From the NCBI GenBank assembly GCA_026707335.1, contig JAPOXB010000094.1, positions 1 through 16,620 on the forward strand: a DNA stretch of 16,620 nucleotides. Reading direction: 5' to 3'. Of this stretch, positions 1 to 7,074 are shown piece by piece (the stretch's first letter is position 1; every line of letters begins with the position of its first letter). Below the pieces are notes generated by a model, which saw only the letters and a program-made list of their open reading frames with translations, was not told the DNA's origin and made no database searches. The stretch is from Chloroflexota bacterium (lineage in GTDB: Bacteria > Chloroflexota > Dehalococcoidia > Bin125). The translations under genes and the position numbers were made by a program.

Positions 1-83
1 ACATGGAGGGCATCGCCAAGTGGGAGCTGCGCAAGGGCGAGAAGCGGGCGGCCGGCGAAGCGCTGCCCGACCGCGGCCTGTAG
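1..83 (+). CDS. C-terminal end of an unidentified protein (5' truncated)
   Basis: An open frame enters from the left edge and ends at TAG (81-83). The visible tail is short, charged and rich in Lys, Arg, Glu and Ala (EGIAKWELRKGEKRAAGEAL...). The ATG at position 3 is probably an internal methionine, because no Shine-Dalgarno sequence can be seen this close to the edge. The tail carries no motif I recognise, so no function is assigned. Its stop lies 122 bases from the convergent thiolase stop, with a strong hairpin between them, which fits the end of a real gene. TAG is also the commonest stop in this window. Confidence 0.45.
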   Translation, partial: MEGIAKWELRKGEKRAAGEALPDRGL

Positions 84-157
84 GCGGTCACATCGGCGAC
101 TGACCTCACCCCCGACCCCCCTCCATCTGGACGATGGCGAGGGGCGACGCGAACGCG

Positions 158-187
158 AACCGGCCGCCCCCCGCGGGGCGGCCGGTT
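158..187. terminator. 13-bp GC-rich hairpin between convergent genes (probable bidirectional terminator)
   Basis: Bases 158-170 (AACCGGCCGCCCC) pair perfectly with 175-187 (GGGGCGGCCGGTT) around a four-base loop, CCGC. The hairpin starts 18 bases past the thiolase stop and also lies downstream of the convergent left-edge gene. Neither side has a proper T-run; there are only short T groups on the + side. It could be an intrinsic terminator of the U-poor kind found in high-GC bacteria, or an RNA 3'-end stabiliser. Confidence 0.6.
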
Positions 188-205
188 GGTTTCCGCGTTG
201 CGGGG

Positions 206-1507
206 CTAGACCGATTCGAGGATCGTCGAGATGCCCATGCCCGCGCCGATGCACTGCGTGGCGAGGCCGTAGCGGGCGCCGGAGCGCTTCATCTCACGGC
301 CCAGCGTGTGCACCAACCGGGTGCCGGTCGCGCCCAGCGGGTGGCCGATGGCCACGGAGCCGCCGTTGACGTTGACCTTCTCCATGGGGATGCCGAGCTC
401 GGCCATGCTGGGGATGACCTGCGCCGCGAAGGCCTCGTTGAACTCCACGCGGTCGATCTGGTCGGCGCTGATGCCCGCGTGCTCGAGCGCCTTGTGCGTG
501 GCGGGCACCGGGCCCAGGCCCATGAGCTGCGGCTTCACGCCGGCCACGCCGAAGCCGATGATGCGGGCCAGCGGCTCGATGCCGAGTTCGCGGGCCTTGT
601 CCTCGTTCATCAGCAGCGCGGCGGTGACGCCGTCGTTCGTGGGGCAGGAGTTGCCCGCCGTGATGACGAGTTCCTTGCCGCCGTGGCTGACGATGCCCTT
701 GACGTTCCGCAGCGTGGCCAGGGTCTCCATGTTGGTGCCCGGGCGGTAGCCCTCGTCGTGGGTGATTCGCACCCGCTCGCCGTGCTGGTCGAGGTCGACG
801 GTGCCGTCGTCGTTCATGACCGGGCGCTCGGTCTCGTAGGGGACGATCTCGTCGTCGTAGAAGCCCGAGGCCAGGGCCTCGCCGTACTTGCGGTGGCTGT
901 CCACGGCGAACTGGTCGAGCTGCTCGCGGGTGAGGTTGTAGGTGTCGGCCACGTTCTGCGCGGTCTGCACCATCGAGACGATGGGGTCGGAGTCGAGGAT
1001 GAAGTCCGGGATCTCCTGCGCGAAGTACTTCTCGTGGTCCGGCGCCATGTTGCGCTGAACCTCGTTCATCTCGTGCCGGTCCTCGTTGAAGGAGGTGATG
1101 CGGTCGCCGCCGCCGCCCCCGCCGCCGAGCTGGCGTCCCATGCGCTCCGCGCCCATGGAGATGCCGACCTTGGTCGCGCCGACCATGATGCTCTGCGCGA
1201 TGCGGTGCAGCGACTCCATGCTGCTGCCGCACTGCCGCGTGACGTCGAAGGTGCAGACCGACTCGGGCAGGCCGGCCAGGCGGGCCATGTGGTTGCCGCC
1301 GAAGCCGCCGTACTCGGCCACGCCGCCGACGTTGCCCAGCCCGATCTCCTCGATCTCGAAGGGGTCGAGCTTCGGGTTGCGCTCCAGGAGCGTCTTCAAG
1401 ACCTGGACGCCGAGCTCGTCGAGCCGGGTGGCGGCGAAGCCGCCGCGTCCCCCCTTCGTGAACGGCGAGCGCACGCCGTCGACCAGGACCACGTTCTTCA
1501 GTTCCAT
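206..1507 (-). CDS. Thiolase (acetyl-CoA C-acyltransferase family)
   Basis: This 433-residue thiolase would perform CoA-dependent cleavage of 3-ketoacyl-CoA, the last step of beta-oxidation, or the reverse condensation, in the cytosol. The nucleophile region is TRQCGSSMESLH with Cys93. NEAFAAQ (357-363), GHPLGATGTR with His389, and CIGAGMG with Cys419 supply the other catalytic elements. The usual last block is CxGGG; here it is GAG. It is about 40 residues longer than a typical 390-residue thiolase. Part of the extra length follows GAERMGRQL and includes seven consecutive glycines (128-134), in the loop domain that covers the active site. The start is backed by AGAGGAA (1513-1519), five bases before ATG. 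It lies 118 bases downstream of trmH on the same strand. I saw no separate -10 box, so read-through from trmH is possible. Degradative versus biosynthetic role cannot be decided from sequence. Confidence 0.95.
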   Translation of the reverse strand: MELKNVVLVDGVRSPFTKGGRGGFAATRLDELGVQVLKTLLERNPKLDPFEIEEIGLGNVGGVAEYGGFGGNHMARLAGLPESVCTFDVTRQCGSSMESLHRIAQSIMVGATKVGISMGAERMGRQLGGGGGGGDRITSFNEDRHEMNEVQRNMAPDHEKYFAQEIPDFILDSDPIVSMVQTAQNVADTYNLTREQLDQFAVDSHRKYGEALASGFYDDEIVPYETERPVMNDDGTVDLDQHGERVRITHDEGYRPGTNMETLATLRNVKGIVSHGGKELVITAGNSCPTNDGVTAALLMNEDKARELGIEPLARIIGFGVAGVKPQLMGLGPVPATHKALEHAGISADQIDRVEFNEAFAAQVIPSMAELGIPMEKVNVNGGSVAIGHPLGATGTRLVHTLGREMKRSGARYGLATQCIGAGMGISTILESV

Positions 1508-1540
1508 GCCGGTTCCTCTGTTCCGCCCGGAGGCTGCTGG

Positions 1541-1556
1541 GGCCGCGTCCGCGGCC
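1541..1556. other. Small GC hairpin in the trmH-thiolase gap
   Basis: GGCCGC (1541-1546) pairs with GCGGCC (1551-1556) around a four-base loop. It lies between the trmH stop and the thiolase start and could attenuate read-through or cap the trmH 3' end. A six-base GC palindrome is common by chance in DNA this GC-rich, so support is weak. The rest of the 118-base gap shows no TANNNT box on the minus strand. Confidence 0.25.
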
Positions 1557-1625
1557 GTCGATTCCGATGCAGCGTGTCCGCGCCCCGCTGCGAGGCGTTC
1601 GCTCTCGAGGTCCGGGAGACGGCCG

Positions 1626-2213
1626 TCAGCACGGCGTCTCCCTCGCCAGCCAGGAACGATAGAGCCTCTCCTTGGCCTCGTTCCACTGCGGCCGATACAT
1701 ACCCTGTTCGGCGCGCTGGCGATAGAGCTCGGCCATGATAATGGCTCCCGCGACCGAGACGTTGAAGCTCTGCGCCATGCCCTGCATGGGGATGGCGACC
1801 GTGGCGTCGGCGGCGGCGCGCATCGCCGCGGTGCAGCCCTCGTGCTCGTTGCCCAGCACCAGCGCGACGGGGCGCGTCCAGTCGATCTCGAGGTGGCTGC
1901 GCGCCCCGGCCTCGACGTGCGTGGCGACGATCTGCTCGCCTCGGACCCGCAGCGCGGCGACGCAGGCCGCGGGGTCGTCGTAGTGGTCGATGGTCATCCA
2001 CTTGCGGGTATAGCCCGAGACGCCCTTCGAGATCGTGGGCGTGGGGTGGTCGGTGTAGAGCAGCGCCACCCGCCCCACGCCGAAGCCGTCGGCCGAGCGC
2101 AGCACGGCGGAGGCGTTGTGCGCGTCGTGCACGTTGTCGAGCACGACCGTGACGTCGTCCTGGCGTCGTTCGAGGACGCCGCGCAGGCGTCGCAGGCGTT
2201 GCTCCGTGGGCAT
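1626..2213 (-). CDS. trmH: tRNA (guanosine-18-2'-O)-methyltransferase TrmH, SpoU family
   Basis: The 195-residue protein shows the three SpoU/SPOUT motifs in order. Motif 1 is NASAVLRSADGFGV (33-46) with the catalytic-type Arg39. Motif 2 is LVLGNEHEG (118-126). Motif 3 is IPMQGMAQSFNVSVAGA (141-157) with Asn151, forming the knotted SAM-binding site. The N-terminal RRLRGVLERRQDDVTVVLDNVHD and the ATHV segment resemble E. coli TrmH, which methylates the ribose of G18 in the tRNA D-loop. It is shorter than E. coli TrmH (about 229 residues), lacking most of the C-terminal extension. There is no Shine-Dalgarno before ATG 2213; instead TGCTAGCCT ends seven bases upstream, so the mRNA is probably leaderless. 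TrmH fits better than rRNA-modifying relatives such as RlmB because no N-terminal substrate-binding domain is present. It is divergent from the crotonase at 2276. Confidence 0.9.
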   Translation of the reverse strand: MPTEQRLRRLRGVLERRQDDVTVVLDNVHDAHNASAVLRSADGFGVGRVALLYTDHPTPTISKGVSGYTRKWMTIDHYDDPAACVAALRVRGEQIVATHVEAGARSHLEIDWTRPVALVLGNEHEGCTAAMRAAADATVAIPMQGMAQSFNVSVAGAIIMAELYRQRAEQGMYRPQWNEAKERLYRSWLARETPC

Positions 2214-2220
2214 GACGGGG

Positions 2221-2229
2221 AGGCTAGCA
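2221..2229 (-). promoter_or_regulatory. Extended -10 promoter of trmH, placed for leaderless transcription
   Basis: Read on the minus strand this is TGC-TAGCCT, a TGn extended -10 with TANNNT. Seven bases separate it from ATG 2213, so transcription should begin at or next to the start codon. No convincing -35 lies 16-18 bases upstream. The identical nonamer occurs before the LLM gene (13630-13638). Confidence 0.5.
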
Positions 2230-2230
2230 T
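2225..2230 (+). promoter_or_regulatory. -10 promoter candidate for the crotonase at 2276
   Basis: TAGCAT fits TANNNT and would start transcription near 2237, giving a leader of about 39 bases that carries the Shine-Dalgarno AAAGGGAG (2262-2269). It physically overlaps the minus-strand -10 of trmH. No good -35 is seen at normal spacing. Confidence 0.4.
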
Positions 2231-2275
2231 CGTCCCAGCACGAGCCGAACGGCGCCGAACGAAAGGGAGCCAGCC

Positions 2276-3046
2276 ATGGGCGACACCGTCCTCTACGAGC
2301 GCGAGGGCCGCATCGCGACGATCACCTACAACCGGCCGGAGGCGCTGAACGCGATCAACGCCGAACTGCGCCAGGACCTCAACGACGCCTGGCGCACCTT
2401 CCGGGAGGACGACGAGGCGTGGGTGGGGATCGTCACGGGGGCCGGGCGCGCCTTCAGCGCCGGCGCCGACGTGCGGGGCTTCGGCAAGCCGGCCGACAAG
2501 GGCACGTTCTGGGAGGTGCCGTCGCTGACGTCGCTGGAGAGCGGCATGGAGGTCTGGAAGCCCACCATCGCCGCCGTCAACGGCTACGCCCTCGGCTTCG
2601 GCTGCACGCTGGTCGCGGCGTGCGACTTCGTCATCGCCAGCGAGCGGGCGCAGTTCGGCTTCCCCGAGGTGCGCCTGGGCGTGCCCACCATCCAGGGCGC
2701 CATCCGCATGCCCAAGCGCGTCAGCTGGCAGCACGCCATGGAATTGCTGCTGATCGGGGAGCGCGTCGACGCGGCGCGGGCCAAGGAGATGGGCCTCGTC
2801 TGGAAGATCACCCCGCACGAGGAGCTGATGGCGGAGGCGCACCGGCTGGCCGAGCGGCTGCTGCTGTCGGCGCCGCTGGCCGTCCGCGCGACGAAGGAGG
2901 TCGCCCACCGCGGCCAGGAGTTCGACTTCATGAACGCCGTCCGCTTCGGCGAGACGATGCGCAAGGTCGCCGGCGCCACCGCCGATGCGAAGTCGGGCCC
3001 GGAGGCGTACCGCGCGAAGCGTCCGCCGGTGTGGGAGGGTCGGTAG
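2276..3046 (+). CDS. Enoyl-CoA hydratase/isomerase (crotonase) family protein with an altered active site
   Basis: This 256-residue protein has the crotonase fold: NRPEALNAIN (19-28), the oxyanion-hole segment FSAGADV (60-66), the second oxyanion block GYALGFGC (103-110), and FGFPEVRLGV (127-136). In classical hydratases the second block reads GGGCEL and its Glu is one of two catalytic glutamates (Glu144 in the rat enzyme). Here it reads GFGCTL, with Thr111. The other catalytic Glu is kept as Glu131 in PEV. One glutamate may still support a hydratase-like or isomerase-like reaction, so true enoyl-CoA hydratase activity is uncertain. ATG 2276 follows AAAGGGAG with a six-base spacer. It is divergent from trmH and 35 bases upstream of a DUF488 gene on the same strand. 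The substrate is unknown. Confidence 0.93.
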   Translation: MGDTVLYEREGRIATITYNRPEALNAINAELRQDLNDAWRTFREDDEAWVGIVTGAGRAFSAGADVRGFGKPADKGTFWEVPSLTSLESGMEVWKPTIAAVNGYALGFGCTLVAACDFVIASERAQFGFPEVRLGVPTIQGAIRMPKRVSWQHAMELLLIGERVDAARAKEMGLVWKITPHEELMAEAHRLAERLLLSAPLAVRATKEVAHRGQEFDFMNAVRFGETMRKVAGATADAKSGPEAYRAKRPPVWEGR

Positions 3047-3081
3047 GGGGCGGTCGTCCCGCTCCGCGCGGCGCGATTGCC

Positions 3082-3522
3082 ATGCACGTTTACACGATCG
3101 GCTTCGCGCGGAAGTCGCTGCAGCAGTTCCTCGCGCTGCTGGAAGACGCTCAAGTCACGAAGCTCGTCGATGCGCGGCTGCGGCCCAGTTCGCAGCTCTC
3201 CGGCTTCGCCAAGCGGGACGACTTGGCCTTCCTGCTGCCGACGTTCGCCGGGATCGAGTACGAGCACGAGCCTCGCTTGGCGCCGACGCCCGAGATCTTC
3301 GGCGCCCTCCGGCAGTCGAAGGACTGGGCGCGCTTCGAGGTCGAATTCAGGCTGCTCGCCGCCGAGCGCGGCATGCCGGCGATCCTCGCTGAAGCCGCCG
3401 CGGATCATGAGCGGATCGCCCTGCTCTGCTCGGAGGCCCGGCCCGAGCGATGTCACCGCCGCCTGATCGCGGAGGCCTTCGCCGCCGACCACCCAACGGC
3501 GGAGGTCGTTCATCTCACGTAG
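3082..3522 (+). CDS. DUF488 family protein
   Basis: The 146-residue protein matches the DUF488 pattern. It opens with YTIGFARKSLQQFLALL (4-20), followed by LVDARLRPSSQLSGF (28-42) and a C-terminal LLCSEARPERCHRRLIA (114-130). The conserved Cys116, Glu118, Cys124, His125 and Arg126 sit in that last segment. The family's biochemical role is not established; the conserved CxE...CHR cluster hints at a catalytic or ligand-binding pocket. ATG 3082 is the first residue of the conserved domain, but no clear Shine-Dalgarno precedes it. It begins 35 bases after the crotonase stop and is probably co-transcribed with it by read-through. There is no sign of damage. The 55 bases between its TAG stop and the convergent pyc stop show no clear terminator. 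Confidence 0.85.
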   Translation: MHVYTIGFARKSLQQFLALLEDAQVTKLVDARLRPSSQLSGFAKRDDLAFLLPTFAGIEYEHEPRLAPTPEIFGALRQSKDWARFEVEFRLLAAERGMPAILAEAAADHERIALLCSEARPERCHRRLIAEAFAADHPTAEVVHLT

Positions 3523-3577
3523 CGGGCGCTGATCGTTCGGGGGGAGTCAGCCGGCGCTCCGCCGCCTCCAGCCCCCC

Positions 3578-6500
3578 TCACCCCGGCGCGATGACGACCA
3601 GCAGGTCCTTCGCCTCGACCTGCTGGCCGGGCTCGACGAGCACCTCCGCCACGCGGCCGTCGAAGGGGGCGTAGATCGTCGATTGGATCTTCATCGCCTC
3701 CAGGTCGAGCAGCTTGTCGTTGCGGACGACGGCGGCGCCGGCCTTGACGTAGACGCCGGTGATCAGGCCCGGCGTGGGCGCGCCCACGTGCCCCGGCTCG
3801 CCCGGCGTGACCTTGGGCTGGCTCGCGGTCTCGGCCTTGAGCGACTGGTCGCGCACGGTCACCTGGCGCGGCTCCCCGTTGAGCTCGAAGAAGACGGGGC
3901 GCGTGCCGTCGCGGTGGGCGTCGCCGACGGTAAGGAACTTGAGGATGGCGGTGCGCCCGGGCGCGATCTCGACGGGCATCTCCTCGCCGACGGGCATGCC
4001 GTAGAAGAAGGCCGGCGTGGGCAGCACGCTCACGTCGCCGAACTCGCGCCGGAAGCCGTCGAACTGGGCGTAGACCTCCGGGTAGAGGAGGGCGCTGAGC
4101 ACGTCGCGGTGCTCCGGCGCGCGCCCCGACGTGGCTTCCAGCTCCGCCGCCAGCGCGGGCAGGTCGGCGGGCGGCAGGTTGGCGCCGGGCCGACCGGACA
4201 GTGCGGGCGCGCCGCGCAGGATGATGCGCTGCACGTCCGGGGGCCAGCCGCCGGGCGGCGCGCCAAGCGAGCCGGCCAGCATCTCGCGGACGGAGTCGGG
4301 GAAGTTGACGTCGTGGTCGTCGGGCAGGGCCAGCACGTCCTCCGGCGTCATGCCGCTGACGAGGAGGAACATCGCCATGTCGCCGACGACCTTGCTGGAG
4401 GGGGTGACCTTGACGATGTCGCCGAACAGCTGGTTGACGCGGGCGTACATCTCCTCGACCTCGGGCCAGCGGTGGCCCAGTCCCAGCGCCGCCGCCTGCT
4501 GTTGGAGGTTGGTGAACTGGCCGCCGGGGATCTCGTGGCGGTACACGTCGGCGTTGCCCGAGCGCGGGCCGATGTCGAAGGGGGCGTAGAAGTCGCGCAC
4601 GCCGGTCCAGTAGCGGGCGACGTCGCTGAGGGCGGCCTCGTCGAGGCCGGTGTCGCGGGGCGTGTGGGCCAGCGCGGCGACGACGGAGTTGAGGTTGGGC
4701 TGGCTCGTCCCGCCGCTGAGGGGCGACACGGCCGCATCGACGATGTCGACGCCGGCCTCGGAGGCCTTGATCAGGGTGTTGGCGTTGATCCCGCTCGTGT
4801 CGTGCGTGTGGAGATGGATGGGGATGTCGATCTCCTTGCGCAGTTCGCGCACCAGCATCTCGGCGGCGTAGGGGCGGGCCAGCCCGGCCATGTCCTTGAT
4901 GCCCAGGATGTGCGCGCCCATGTCGCGCAGTTGGCGGGCCATCGTGACGTAGTAGTCGAGGTCGTACTTGGGCCGGGAGGGGTCGAGCAGGTCGCCGGTG
5001 TAGCAGATGGCGGGCTCGCAGACGGCGTCGGTCTCGAGCGCGGCCCGCACCGAGACCTCCATGTTCTCGACGCTGTTGAGGGAGTCGAAAATGCGGAAGA
5101 TGTCGATGCCCTGGCGGGCCGCCTCGAGCACGAATTCCCGCACGACGTTGTCGGGATAGCTCGTGTAGCCCACGGCGTTGGAGGCGCGCAGCAGCATCTG
5201 GAAGCAGATGTTGGGGATGCGCGCGCGCAGTTCGCGCAGCCGCTCCCAGGGGTCCTCGTGCAGGAACCGCATCGAGGCGTCGAAGGTCGCGCCGCCCCAC
5301 ATCTCGATGCTGAAGAGGCCGGGCAGCCGCTGGGCGATCGCCTCCGCGGGCTGCAGGAGGTCGTGCGTGCGCATCCGCGTGGCGAGCAGCGACTGGTGGG
5401 CGTCGCGCATGGTGGTGTCGGTGATGAGCAGGCGCTCCTGCGAACGCGCCCAGGCGGCGAAGCCCGCCGGGCCGAGTTCCTGCAGCCGCTGGCGGCTGCC
5501 GGGCGGGGCCGGCTCGCCCAGGGCGTACGGCACGGCGGGCGCGGTGGCGAGCGCGTCGGGCGGCGGCCGATCCTGCACGGCCGGGTTGCCGTTCACGATC
5601 AGGTCGCCCAGGTAGCGCAGCAGGCCGTGGGTCGATTCCTCGCCCTGCGGGAAGACGGTCAACTCCGGCGACGTGTCGAGGAAGCTGGTCGTGGCCTCGC
5701 CGGCCTGGAAGGTGGGATGGTTGACGACGTTGAGCAGGAAGGGGATGTTCGACTTCACCCCGCGGATGCGGAACTCGCGCAGGGCGCGGTCGGCGCGGCG
5801 GCAGGCGCGGTCGAGGCTGCGGTCGGTGGTCGTCATCTTGACCAGCAGCGAGTCGTAGTAGGGGCTCAACTCCGCCCCGCTGTAGGCCGTCGCGCCGTCG
5901 AGGCGGATGCCGGGCCCGGCCGGGGAGCGGTAGTTCGACAGCCGCCCGTAGTCGGGCGCGAAGTTGTCCTCGGGGTCCTCGGTGGTGACGCGGCACTGCA
6001 CGGCGAAGCCGCGCGGGACGAGTTCCGGGTCGGGCGGCAGGGCCAGCGGTTCCTCGTCGAGGGCGACGCCCTGCGCGACGAGGATCTGGGCGCGCACCAG
6101 GTCGAGGCCCAGGACCGCCTCGGTGACGGTGTGTTCGACCTGGATGCGCGGGTTGACCTCGATGAAGAACCACTCGTTCGTGTCGGCGTCGAGCAGGAAC
6201 TCCACCGTGCCCGCGTTGACGTAGTCGCTGGCGCGGGCCAGCGTGAGCGCCGCCTCGTGCAGTTCCCGGCGCACGCGGTCGTCGAGGTTGGGGGCGGGAG
6301 CAACCTCGACGACCTTCTGGTGCCGGCGCTGCACCGAGCAGTCGCGCTCGTGCAGGTGGCGGACGTTGCCGTGGGCGTCGGCGAAGATCTGCACCTCGAT
6401 GTGCCGGGCCCGCCCGATGTAGCGCTCGAGGAAGATCGCGCCGTTGCCGAAGGCCGCCTGCGCCTCCTTGCGCGCCTCGTCGATCTGGGCGGGCAGGTCT

Positions 6501-7024
6501 TCCGGCCGGCGCACGACGCGCAGACCGCGGCCACCGCCGCCGAACGCCGCCTTGACCATCAGCGGGAAGCCGATCGCCGCCGCGGCCTCCTGCCCGGCCG
6601 CGACGTCGGTGATCGGCGTGTCGAGGCCGGGGATCACGGGGATGCCGGCGTCCTGGGCCAGCTTGCGGGCCGACATCTTGTCGCCCAGCCGGTCGAGGAT
6701 CTCGGCCGGCGGCCCCACGAAGACGATGCCGGCTTCGGCGCAGGCGCGGGCCATGGCGCTGTTCTCGGCCAGGAAGCCGTAGCCCGGGTGGATGGCGTCG
6801 ACGCCGTGCTCCTTGGCCAGCGCGATGATGCCCGGGATGTCGAGGTAGGCGGCGACGGGCCCCTGATCGTCGCCCACGAGGTAGGCCTCGTCGGCCTTGA
6901 AGCGGTGCAGGCTCAGCCGGTCCTCCTGCGAGTAGATCGTCGCGGTGCGCAGGCGCAGCTCCGCCGCCGCGCGCATGATGCGGATCGCGATCTCGCCCCG
7001 GTTGGCGGCCAGCAGCTTTTGCAT
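3578..7024 (-). CDS. pyc: Pyruvate carboxylase, single-chain biotin enzyme
   Basis: This 1148-residue protein has the full pyruvate carboxylase architecture and converts pyruvate, bicarbonate and ATP to oxaloacetate. The biotin carboxylase domain (about 1-455) has the ATP-grasp loop FGGGGRG (161-167) and EVNPRIQVEH (289-298). The carboxyltransferase domain (about 530-990) starts at DTTMRDAHQS (536-545), with carboxylated-Lys candidate Lys710 in GIKDMAGL and metal ligands in HLHTHD (737-742). The C-terminal biotinyl domain has LEAMKI with biotin attached at Lys1112. Length is normal, with no frameshift. The start at 7024 is set by homology (MQKLLAANRGEIAIRI). There is no Shine-Dalgarno; a -10 box ends six bases before ATG, so the message is probably leaderless. 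The upstream M20 gene is 50 bases away on the same strand. Role: anaplerosis during growth on acetyl-CoA- or pyruvate-yielding substrates, and gluconeogenesis. Confidence 0.97.
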   Translation of the reverse strand: MQKLLAANRGEIAIRIMRAAAELRLRTATIYSQEDRLSLHRFKADEAYLVGDDQGPVAAYLDIPGIIALAKEHGVDAIHPGYGFLAENSAMARACAEAGIVFVGPPAEILDRLGDKMSARKLAQDAGIPVIPGLDTPITDVAAGQEAAAAIGFPLMVKAAFGGGGRGLRVVRRPEDLPAQIDEARKEAQAAFGNGAIFLERYIGRARHIEVQIFADAHGNVRHLHERDCSVQRRHQKVVEVAPAPNLDDRVRRELHEAALTLARASDYVNAGTVEFLLDADTNEWFFIEVNPRIQVEHTVTEAVLGLDLVRAQILVAQGVALDEEPLALPPDPELVPRGFAVQCRVTTEDPEDNFAPDYGRLSNYRSPAGPGIRLDGATAYSGAELSPYYDSLLVKMTTTDRSLDRACRRADRALREFRIRGVKSNIPFLLNVVNHPTFQAGEATTSFLDTSPELTVFPQGEESTHGLLRYLGDLIVNGNPAVQDRPPPDALATAPAVPYALGEPAPPGSRQRLQELGPAGFAAWARSQERLLITDTTMRDAHQSLLATRMRTHDLLQPAEAIAQRLPGLFSIEMWGGATFDASMRFLHEDPWERLRELRARIPNICFQMLLRASNAVGYTSYPDNVVREFVLEAARQGIDIFRIFDSLNSVENMEVSVRAALETDAVCEPAICYTGDLLDPSRPKYDLDYYVTMARQLRDMGAHILGIKDMAGLARPYAAEMLVRELRKEIDIPIHLHTHDTSGINANTLIKASEAGVDIVDAAVSPLSGGTSQPNLNSVVAALAHTPRDTGLDEAALSDVARYWTGVRDFYAPFDIGPRSGNADVYRHEIPGGQFTNLQQQAAALGLGHRWPEVEEMYARVNQLFGDIVKVTPSSKVVGDMAMFLLVSGMTPEDVLALPDDHDVNFPDSVREMLAGSLGAPPGGWPPDVQRIILRGAPALSGRPGANLPPADLPALAAELEATSGRAPEHRDVLSALLYPEVYAQFDGFRREFGDVSVLPTPAFFYGMPVGEEMPVEIAPGRTAILKFLTVGDAHRDGTRPVFFELNGEPRQVTVRDQSLKAETASQPKVTPGEPGHVGAPTPGLITGVYVKAGAAVVRNDKLLDLEAMKIQSTIYAPFDGRVAEVLVEPGQQVEAKDLLVVIAPG

Positions 7025-7030
7025 AGGAGA

Positions 7031-7036
7031 ACGATA
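7031..7036 (-). promoter_or_regulatory. -10 promoter of pyc, placed for leaderless transcription
   Basis: On the minus strand the hexamer is TATCGT, and six bases (TCTCCT) separate it from ATG 7024. Transcription should start at the A of the start codon. The absence of a Shine-Dalgarno agrees. No -35 match is visible, and that area is occupied by a hairpin (7053-7074). The same hexamer is used before the HU gene, where a -35 is present. Confidence 0.5.
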
Positions 7037-7052
7037 GCGGCCGGAGGGGTCA

Positions 7053-7074
7053 GGATCGCGCGGCGCGCGAATCC
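7053..7074 (-). terminator. GC hairpin immediately after the M20 stop (possible terminator)
   Basis: GGATCGCGC (7053-7061) pairs with GCGCGAATCC (7065-7074) around a three-base loop, with one bulged A. It begins directly after the M20 TGA and precedes the pyc promoter, so it could insulate pyc from upstream transcription. There is no T-run on either side, so termination is an inference from position and stability. Confidence 0.4.

Noticed and set aside
1615..1641. GGAGACG...CGTCTCC inverted repeat as a trmH terminator
   Set aside because: Its far arm lies inside the trmH coding end, the loop is long (13 bases) and no T-run follows; too weak to annotate.
134..1738. Open frame of 534 codons on the + strand opposite the thiolase
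   Set aside because: Runs through the terminator-like hairpin and antisense to a thiolase with all its catalytic residues; composition is typical of a shadow frame.
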